In this document: one piece after another, positions 56,857-64,000 of the stretch
Layout of the letters: the number at the start of each line of letters is the position of its first letter
Position numbering within the stretch: the first letter of the stretch is position 1
Assembly (NCBI GenBank): GCA_012845835.1
Contig: JABAKD010000021.1
Coordinates: forward strand, 1,439,185 to 1,503,184
Direction of reading: 5' to 3'
Length of the DNA: 64,000 nt
Source of the DNA: Undaria pinnatifida
Lineage: Eukaryota > Sar > Phaeophyceae > Laminariales > Alariaceae
Program-made: the position numbers and the translations under genes
Notes under the pieces: model-generated
What the model saw: only the letters and a program-made list of their open reading frames with translations
What the model was told of the DNA's origin: nothing
Databases searched by the model: none

Positions 56857-56963
56857 AAAAGGTTAGCCAATATAGCTTACCCAAACTAGGCCTTGCAACA
56901 CTCTCCCCCCCTGAAACGGCGGGATAGCTGGTCGGCCGGATATACGGGCGGACCTGCCAATAT
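56857..56963 (-). repeat. Family G dispersed repeat, copy 2
   Basis: The reverse complement of 27337-27470: GGTTAGCCAATATAGCTTAC, CCAAACTA, C7, TGAAACGGCGGGATAGCTGG, TCGGCCGGATATACGGGCGG. Confidence 0.6.
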
Positions 56964-57126
56964 GACAGAGCTGAACACATTAGTTGAAGACCAGCTAAAC
57001 GATACCTGGCTGTAGAGAGTAGCGTTATGGTATTAAGAGTCGTGACACGAGGAACAATACTATCGAGCTGCTCGAAGGATACACCCCTGTGAGGGAATAT
57101 CGCAAGGAGTGTGTGTGTCTGTAGAC

Positions 57127-57378
57127 TGATTTTACGATGGCAGCCCCCCCAAAAACCAAAGACTTTCTTTAACTTGCGTTTAATACCTGCTCGACACGAG
57201 GAAGGACGCTACAAAGCATATATCTTCACATATTTTTTCGCTTGCGAGGGACTACTAGGACTATCGAACGATGACGTCGGGGTGGCAAGGGGCACCGTCG
57301 TTCAGGAAATACAGCCGGGAGCTGGTTTGAAAACCGGCGATGTCGTTAAAGGAACGTCGGGGGGGCTACCGTAGAACG
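57127..57378 (+). mobile_element. MITE-1, copy 5
   Basis: Left end GATTTTACGATGGCAGCCCC, right end GGGGGGGCTACCGTAGAAC. Internal GATGACGTCGGGGTGGCAAG and GGCACCGTCGTTCAGGAAAT match the 32642 copy almost exactly. Confidence 0.8.
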
Positions 57379-57493
57379 GTTCTGTACAAGGCCTTTATTG
57401 CCATAGCAACCACTTGCACTAAGAGCAGTGGTCTTCTGCGACTGAAATATAATACCCTACACGGTCATTGTAGTCTTGGTCGGGCTACCGTTA

Positions 57494-57672
57494 CCGTAGC
57501 TGTCCCTCTATAGTGCCGGTTGAGTAGTGCCGGTGGCCTTGGATATAGTGCCTGTGAAATCATTTTGGGGCAGATCGGAACAGCCAGAGTACCACTGGTT
57601 GCACAGCGAAAGTGCCCGTATTCCTGCTGGCACATACCAACACTATACGTAGGGACTGCTACTGTAGCTTCA
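57494..57672. mobile_element. MITE-7, small TIR element
   Basis: Left end TTACCGTAGCTGTCCCTC; right end, inverted, GCTACAGTAGCAGTCCCTA. About 180 bp with an internal TATAGTGCC(G/T)G repeated three times. Only one copy is seen in the window. Confidence 0.45.
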
Positions 57673-57844
57673 AAGCTTATTCCAACCCCCCAAAAACCAC
57701 GACCTTTTCTGATCGGCACATAAGACGTGGCCAAAAGACCACGCAACGCAGAGGTCGGACCCCGATTCCCACAACGCTGTCCCGTGGGCGTCTTGTTGAA
57801 CTTCGCCGCACAACAAACTCCAAGCGGCGACAATCCCGAGGGCC

Positions 57845-58740
57845 CCATGTAATGTGTCCTGTGTCTCCCGCGTTTTTACAGTTTTTCTTGAAGAAAAAAG
57901 ATGGGACGCCAGGAGGAGTAAATGTCTTCCATATCAGTGGCTCTAAGCTAACTAACGGGAGACCTCGTGCTCAAACGGTCATGATGCCTCAGTGTGCAGA
58001 CAGGGCAACGTCGCTTGCCGCTAAGCATGTTCGCAGCATATCGCCGAAACATCTTCGTTGTTAGCCCTGTTCAAGGTGGGCCTCAGGAGGCGACCGCGAT
58101 GTCTGAATAGCTCCAGCGTCTCGGCGTGAAAACATCCCGATAGCATCTGCCGCTAGGCATATCAAAACGAATCGATTGCCGTGCGTGCCTCCTCGAACAA
58201 CGTCCCAGGAAAAAGGCAGGATATCCGACTGACTTTACGTTAGTTTATTTTTTGGTTGTAGGAGGAGACCTCAAGCATAAATGGCTCTGGGGTTCCTTAG
58301 TGTGCAGATACCCCAACACCGTTCTCTGCCCAAAAACAAAAAAAAGCATGTCCGGAGGAAATCGTCGTATATGTCTTGCGCTGATCAGCCCTAACTAAGT
58401 TCAGTCGCAAAAAGACACCTGTCGTTGCGCTTTATTGTTGCTCTGATATCTTCATGCGCGGAAACGACAACATGATTCGCCGCTAAAAGGAGGTCCAAAC
58501 GAAACAATCCCCATACAGTTCACGTGTCTCCTTGAATGTCGCCTGAGAAAAAAAAAAGACGCGGAGAGGGGGGGGGGGAGGGACCTCCGGTTGCAGCCCA
58601 AATAGAATTAGATCACAGGACAGGAGACCTCGTGGATAAATCGCTCCGACGTCTTAGTGGGCCGACACGGCAACATCGTTCGCCGCTAAGCATGTCCGAA
58701 GGAAATCGTCGTAGCGCACGCCCATCATAGCGCTCGCTGC
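57845..58740 (+). repeat. Three diverged tandem units of ~300 bp
   Basis: Units at about 57850-58175, 58180-58495 and 58512-58740 share TGTCTCC-like starts, GGAGACCTC(G/A)(T/A)G, AAA(C/T)(G)G.TC, CTTAGTG(T/G)GC.GA, AACA.CGTT and AAGCATGT.CG.AG. The second unit carries an A-rich insertion. No frame is conserved. Confidence 0.5.
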
Positions 58741-58934
58741 AGGGTCTCCTGTTCCCGCCGCAGTGACAGCAGGCCCTTTCACCCACGCCGGGGCGATGGC
58801 GTACTTTCCTCCCATAGACGGCTTGTGCCTGGAACCATTTGAGGATGGGCGTGGCAACAAGGCATTTCGGACACGTTTACATCCACACTGCCACAGAGAC
58901 GGATGAAACATACGCCGTAAGAGGCGCGCTGTAG

Positions 58935-59194
58935 GACGCGGTGCTACGAGAGAGGTAGCCCTTTTCTGAATGCTAAAAGAGTTTCTGAACGACGGTGGTG
59001 GGGATCCTTAACCCAAAATGGTCGGGGGAAAAAAAAAAGTCGTTTTTTCTCGCAATATCAATGTGACTAAATGCCTGGGCCGTGGGTCTGTTCGTCGAGG
59101 TTCACCGCACAAAGAAAAGGCGTTTCGGGGGTGGGGATGTGGCGGAGAAGAGGTCTTCAAGCGAGGGCCCTCAGAAAAAAAAGAGGTGTCCAAA
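58935..59194 (-). mobile_element. MITE-2, copy 5
   Basis: Left end GACGCGGTGCTACGAGAGAG, then TTTCTGAACGACGG and CCTTAACCCAAAATGGTCGG. The right end merges with the next copy. Confidence 0.6.
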
Positions 59195-59439
59195 GACGAG
59201 TGCTACGATAGAGGTATTAAGGTATACCTCTTTTTGGCTGAAACAGATTCTGGTATACCTCTTTTTTGCTGAAATATTTTCTGGATGACGAGGCTGCTCA
59301 ACCCAAAATCGTCGGGAAAAAAAAGGCCGCTTGCTTAGCCCGATTCTCGTTGTGTGTCTAGGGCATGTTTTTTTTCATCCGGGTATGATAACATTTTTTC
59401 ATGTTTCTTCAAATGACTTTTTAAGGGAGAGAGAGGTCG
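59195..59439 (-). mobile_element. MITE-2, copy 6
   Basis: Left end GACGAGTGCTACGATAGAGG, with TGGATGACGAGGCTGCTCAA, CCCAAAATCGTCGG. A short duplication (GGTATACCTCTTTTT twice) lies near the left end. It directly abuts the next copy. Confidence 0.65.
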
Positions 59440-59698
59440 AAGGCTGCGATAGAGGACGTGCACCACTTTTTTTCCTGAGGTTCCTCAATTCGGGAGTTTA
59501 AGACCTCTCCCGAAAACGCAAATTTGGAGAAAAGTCAAAACGGTTACCGGATGAAAAGTCTCAAGGGTCTAGGTACGCAACGAGGAAAATCCGGGCAAAA
59601 CAAAAAAGATCCTATTTTCGACCATTTGGGGTTAAGGAGCTCCGTCATTCAGAAAACTAAAAAAGCAAAAAAGTGCTACATCTATCGTAGCATGCGTC
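59440..59698 (+). mobile_element. MITE-2, copy 7 (inverted next to copy 6)
   Basis: Left GAAGGCTGCGATAGAGG, body CTGAGGTTCCTCAATTCGGG and GGGGTTAAGGAGCTCCGTCA, right ATCGTAGCATGCGTC. It faces copy 6 head to head. Confidence 0.7.
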
Positions 59699-59950
59699 AG
59701 CTCCCAAATTTTAGGAAGTCCCAGAAAAAATGTGGTGCACCCCCAACGTAGGATGGATCATTCCACGGTAGAGGTGCAGCAGAAATTAATTGTCGATCTG
59801 AGCGCTCCACACACGAGGAGGTCTCGAGATATGCCACCCGAAACGCGACCGACCGCGATGAAGACATTCTTTCACGCGGCAGGACCAAACTGGGTCCAAT
59901 GAGCCAGGCCTCAAGACGAACGTACCAGGCCATCCAAAACGAACGTACTC

Positions 59951-60216
59951 GACGCCTGCTACGATAGAGGTGTGCCTTTTTTTGGCGAAAATGGGTTCTG
60001 AATGACGGGGTTTCTTGACCCAAAACCGTCGGAAAATGCGCCATTTTTTGTTTTTGAATCACTCTCGTTGTGTACCTAAGACCTTGGGGATTTTTTCACC
60101 TGGTAGCGGTTTTGTTTTTCCTTCAAATCAGTTCTCGGGGGAGTTCGTTAAGCTTCCGAATGGAAGAACCTCAGAAAAAAAAAAAGCGATGTAGTACCCC
60201 CATCGCAGCACGCGTC
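59951..60216 (-). mobile_element. MITE-2, copy 8, with possible 4-bp target duplication
   Basis: Ends GACGCCTGCTACGATAGAGG and, inverted, GACGCGTGCTGCGATGGGGG. It is flanked by ACTC on both sides (59947-59950 and 60217-60220). The internal minus-strand signature is TCAAGAAACCCCGTCATTCA. Confidence 0.8.
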
Positions 60217-60909
60217 ACTCCACTCCTAAACCGAACGCACCCTTAAGCTTGCCAGGCTAACCGATTGATACCCCTCCCAACCAATGCGAGATACCGCATG
60301 CTTTGATACAACTCTCAACAAAGATGTAGAGGTATACGAAGTACGTAAACGGGGGATCCTCCAGAATACAATAATAATATCACACTTAAATTTAGGAGCT
60401 CAAAGCGATCAGAACCGGGCTGGTCCAACACGTGTAACGCCTACGCACTACTGTTGGAAAACCCATGGTTCACAGTAGGGGTGTAGCCCCATTTTTTCTG
60501 ATGACGCGCTCCTCGAGTGAGGATCTCCACGCCTCGATGCCTCGCACGTTACGCTACTACAACCGGGACATTTGAAAAGTCAACCGTAAGCCGATCGATC
60601 CCAGTACACAGTGTCATGGGGCCAGGCATCAGAACGACGGTAGCAATGGTCTACAAGATTCGCGGATTCGGGTCAAATATGCGTATGGTCGCTCCTCGAT
60701 GGATAATCTCCGCTTCAGGCACAGAACTAAAAGCTTGGCGCCAGAAGTATAAATAGCACTACGCCTGCTTGCAGAACCGAATTAGGCAGGGGACCTTTCC
60801 AAGAAAGGTTCATCCCTTTCCCGGAAAAAATCCTAGACTCACCACATCATTCTATGAGGCATACCGTATCATCGTGGTCAGCAGTGTTCGGAGGTAGGTG
60901 GTGATTTTT
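60217..60909. other. No gene; a MITE-5-like end near 60470
   Basis: GGTTCACAGTAGGGGTGTAG followed by CGCTCCTCGAGTGAGGATC resembles one end of MITE-5 or MITE-6. No matching right end. Confidence 0.35.
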
Positions 60910-61190
60910 GACGCATCCTACGATGATAGAGGTACACCACTTTTTTTTCTGAGGTTTTCCTCTCTTTGGGAGCTTAAGAAGCAAAAAAATAGTAATAGTG
61001 GTGTTGGAAAAAAAAGGAAACTGCTGCACCCTGATGATAAAATTCCATGGCCTACGTAGGTACACAACGAGAATCATTGGAAAAAAACAAAAAATTGGTA
61101 AATTTCCGACGATTTTTGGTTAAGGAGCCTCCGTAATTTAGAAACAATTTTTCAGACGAAAAGTGCTACCTCTGTCGTAGCATTGGTTCG
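60910..61190 (+). mobile_element. MITE-2, copy 9
   Basis: Left GACGCATCCTACGATGATAG, body TGAGGTTTTCCTCTCTTTGG, CCATGG and GACGATTTTTGGTTAAGGAG, right CTCTGTCGTAGCATTG (worn). Confidence 0.7.
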
Positions 61191-61195
61191 ATTTT

Positions 61196-61489
61196 GACGC
61201 TTTCTACGATAGAGGTGCACGACTTTGTTTTTGTTACAGGTTCCCCTCGCTGTCGGAGCTTAAGACACGATCCTTCTAAAAAGCTGATCTGGAGAAAGTA
61301 AAATAAAAACTGATATTAATACAATGTACCGGGGATGAAAATTCCCATGGCCTAGGTAGGTCCACATACGAAAATCATGTCCAAAAACAAAAATTTCTTT
61401 TTTTTTCCGACGGTTTTGGGTTATGAAGCCCCTGTCGTTCAGAAACCATTTTCGCCAAAAAAAGGTATACCTGCTAGCGTCGCACGCGT
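61196..61489 (+). mobile_element. MITE-2, copy 10 (tandem to copy 9)
   Basis: Left GACGCTTTCTACGATAGAGG, right TAGCGTCGCACGCGT. The inner sequence CCGACGGTTTTGGGTTATGA, AGCCCCTGTCGTTCAGAAAC matches copy 1. Confidence 0.75.
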
Positions 61490-61859
61490 GGGACCAAATA
61501 TCGCAACAGTTCAAAAACAAAAAGAAAGTGGCGCGGGCGCATTTCTCGCCCGTTTTCTGGCCGGCTCTGGGTCAGCGGTATGCAGTCAACGTTGGGGTTA
61601 GGGCTAGCAGGTGGTGTAGGGTAGGCTACGCCCGTGCCTTGATGTGCCACACCATCGGAAGTACATCCTATCCCAAAAAATCGTGAAAAATCAGCAGGAC
61701 AACCCCCGGAAGGCCTCGCCTCTACAACGGGAAACCTAATTTTGGGAGCTTGGTTACTTGGAATTTGAACAGGGCGGGGTTTGGGGGCACAAAAGAGTTT
61801 ATGTCGGTTCTAGAGATGCCCTTCAAACGTGCTGCTGCTACCGTAGCGCGGCTGTAAGC
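61490..61859. other. No gene seen
   Basis: No recognisable feature. CTGCTACCGTAGCGCGG at 61846 carries the MITE core without a partner. Confidence 0.4.
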
Positions 61860-62238
61860 ATTACACTTTAAACATTAGGCATTAGATATTGGACATTCGA
61901 CATTAGACACTAGACATTAGACATTAGACTTTAGTAGACGTTAGACGTTAGACATTAGACATGAGACATTAGACATTAGACATTAGTAGACGTTAGACAT
62001 TGGACATTAGACTTTAGTAGACGTTAGACGTTAGACATTAGACATGAGACATTAGACATTAGACATTAGTAGACGTTAGACATTGGACATTAGACATTAG
62101 TAGACGTTAGACGTTAGACATTAGACATTAGACATTAGTAGACGTTAGACATTGGACATTAGACATTAGTAGACGTTAGACGTTAGACATTAGACATTAG
62201 ACATTAGACATTGAACATTAGACATAAGACAAACCAAA
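61860..62238. repeat. Nested minisatellite based on AGACATT
   Basis: The 7-bp word AGACATT or variants (GGACATT, AGACGTT) repeats throughout, arranged in a higher-order unit containing AGTAGACGTTAGACGTTAGA that recurs about every 60-65 bp five times. Confidence 0.93.
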
Positions 62239-63333
62239 AACAAAAATATTATAACAAACTGCAAATCGATGTTTCCCTGAACTCTGGGTCAGCTCACCTA
62301 TGCTGTCGCAATAGGAACTCGACGTCTTCCCGATCGACGTTTACTCCGTTAGCCAAACAAACAGTCTAAGGGCGATGAGGCAGAGAGGGGAGATGGGAGA
62401 TAGTGGGTAGCGGGGGGGCATAAGGGTCGGGGCGACAAAGGGGAGCAGCAAGGGAGGTTAGGGGTGAGGGGGGGAGTGGAGGGCGGGAGTAACACCGGGG
62501 CGGGGGGGGGGGTGGCATTGGGGGGGGAGAACGGGGTGGCAGGCGGGGGCGGGGGGAGGGGGGGGGGGGGGCGCGGGTGGATACATCAACGTTTTGGCGA
62601 GATTTTCTGTCGATACAAAGTCGACAGTCGACAGTGGCGCACATCTTCGGGAAGCAAGCGGCAGCCCCACGACCGATATATATGTATCTTCGCCGAGAGG
62701 ACGAAACGGGGAATTCGGGGATGGCAGTCCTCCCGCAGCACTTGGAGCACGACTGCTGCAGTATCTTACGCTAGGTCTGCAGCAGTGATGCAGCTTTTAG
62801 GAAGGAAGGGGGGAGCGGGGAGCTCCCCCAGCTCAGATTTCAAGAGCTAACGGCGAAGACAACGAGGCGACGAAAAGCATAAGCACCTAGGGCGCCACAA
62901 GTGTCTGATAGAACACTGTGCTACGTCACGTCGTCACAGGCATAATTATAGAGATAACATGTCTTGCACGAAATGTTTTCTGGATGACGGACTACTCCCC
63001 TGGTGAAACTTTACTGTGCATCAGGAATCCCGTTTAGGTTTCCAGAGTGTATTCCTTACAAGCCGTCTGATTGTTCCTCGGATTGATCTCAAGAAGGTTC
63101 TCATGGAGCCCTTCGCCTGAGGCTAGGCTCACAGGAAAAAAAAAAATGGAATTTACCTTTACCACCGCAGTATGAGTCGTCTGCACTTTAAACTTCCGCT
63201 CGTCGGTGGAATATCGGAACTCGCGGTCGCTTCAAACCAAACAGCGAAGATAATCGGTACCTATCCCGCATTGTATGGCAAGAATCCCGCGCCGTATAGC
63301 CGAACATGAACGGAAAACAAACGAACGCCTTAC
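62239..63333. other. No confident gene; G-rich tract 62395-62580
   Basis: 62395-62580 is dominated by G runs and is quadruplex-prone. Frames through it are compositional. A MITE-2 remnant (GAAATGTTTTCTGGATGACG) lies at 62970-62990. Two open frames at 62577-62850 are unassigned. Confidence 0.4.
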
Positions 63334-63427
63334 CTGAAAGTGTTTGGCGCTGATCACGCCTCGGCGGTAAGGGTTCTCGCACTGCTTGAAGCCCTTCAGA
63401 AGGGCTTTCGCACTCTTCGTCACGTCC
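63334..63427 (-). CDS. Candidate EF-hand-like exon, partial gene
   Basis: On the minus strand, acceptor TGTGCGTTGTTCTAG| and donor CACTTTCAG|GTAAGG bound 94 bp with 31 full codons: DVTKSAKALLKGFKQC, then ENPYRRGVISAKHFQ. The pattern hydrophobic-helix, loop with Gly then Ile, then F is that of a degenerate EF-hand (N..Y..G.I), which lacks the acidic calcium ligands. Multi-EF-hand proteins of cilia have similar degenerate hands. No flanking exons were identified with confidence; the gene would extend beyond the right edge and to lower coordinates. Confidence 0.45.
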
Positions 63428-64000
63428 CTAGAACAACGCACACATACGTGTGGCAGGGACGACGTGAGGGCAAAAAGTGGTAACTTCAAGGTGTGGTTGG
63501 TCCGACTTTTTTCAGTGCTACAGCTCCACGCTCACTGCAATTTTGTGGCGACTTCCTAGGAACCAGCCTCAGCACGTGTAGGTGATAGTCTGACTTGCTG
63601 TGCGAATGTGTTGCTTGATGTGCGTGTGGGAGATGCATTTTTTTGCTGGTTACAGCACAGCATGTGGGTGAAGATGTATCCCTATCTACGGCGACAAGCC
63701 TTGAGGCCAACGGTCGATTATTTCTGAACAATTTTTACCCCAGGTTTCTATGTCCAAAACCTTGTTGAGCGTGAACGAATATCGAACGACTCGCTGCAGG
63801 ACTACAGGGTCCACCGGCTAACCAAGCGGCCTTGGTCAACGCATGGTGCATCCTGCGTCGAAATCACCTTTGTGTTTTCGTCTCTAAACGGCCTCATCCC
63901 CTCCGAGAGAGCTATGTATAGTTACACCAAACACAAGCCGAGTTCGATATCGCCGAGCGGCTAGAGGAAGGGCGGACAGCGGCACGGGTGCGTGTTTTGA
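63428..64000. other. No confident feature at right edge
   Basis: If the EF-hand-like exon is real, its upstream exons should lie here or beyond the edge on the minus strand. No convincing one was found. Confidence 0.3.

Overview
The window looks like gene-poor, repeat-rich nuclear DNA of a eukaryote. It has GT/AG intron borders with pyrimidine-rich acceptors, tRNA-headed retroposons, many short inverted-repeat transposons, long microsatellites and minisatellites, and protein modules found only in eukaryotes (ubiquitin fused to RING). There are no operons, Shine-Dalgarno sites, rRNA or intact tRNA genes. An intron-bearing protist or macroalga would fit, but no species can be named from the sequence. 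LAYOUT: 0-1 kb is a complete non-autonomous hAT-like element with its 8-bp target duplication. 1-3.8 kb holds tandem copies of an unknown repeat, a ~720-bp GAAT microsatellite, a tRNA-derived SINE and tandem tRNA-like modules. 4-9 kb holds a second SINE, a retroposon with an AAC tail, local duplications and a near-perfect 261-bp fold-back. 9.8-22 kb is a mosaic of three dispersed families (here called J, D and E) with long C/G homopolymers. 22-25 kb is the best stretch for a split, otherwise unknown gene (exon candidates at 23246-23398 and 24479-24604). 25-29 kb holds a GATCA-rich region, a TIR element with repeated CAGTCGAA motifs and a second copy of the second SINE. GENES: 30.4-31.2 kb carries the one clear protein-coding gene, an intact ubiquitin-like/Cys-rich/RING protein. 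Three more ubiquitin-like modules lie on the minus strand at 45, 47 and 51.6 kb. The one at 44.1-45.3 kb is a full-length pseudogene of the same gene, whose RING finger is split by a 255-bp MITE. The other two are isolated ubiquitin exons. An EF-hand-like exon lies at 63.3-63.4 kb. 32-61 kb is crowded with MITE families (MITE-1 to MITE-7) whose terminal repeats mostly contain a CTACGGTAG-like core. This points to related mobilising enzymes, although no transposase frame is visible. Minisatellites lie at 47.75-48.7 kb (22-bp unit) and 61.86-62.24 kb (7-bp unit), and an AGT microsatellite at 55 kb. HOW IT FITS: transposon activity has shaped the small ubiquitin-RING family here, with one MITE breaking a paralogue and another forming the intron side of a ubiquitin exon. 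The remaining DNA is mostly decayed repeats without detectable genes. Family names J, D, E, G, H, SINE-A, SINE-B and MITE-1 to MITE-7 are labels made for this window only.
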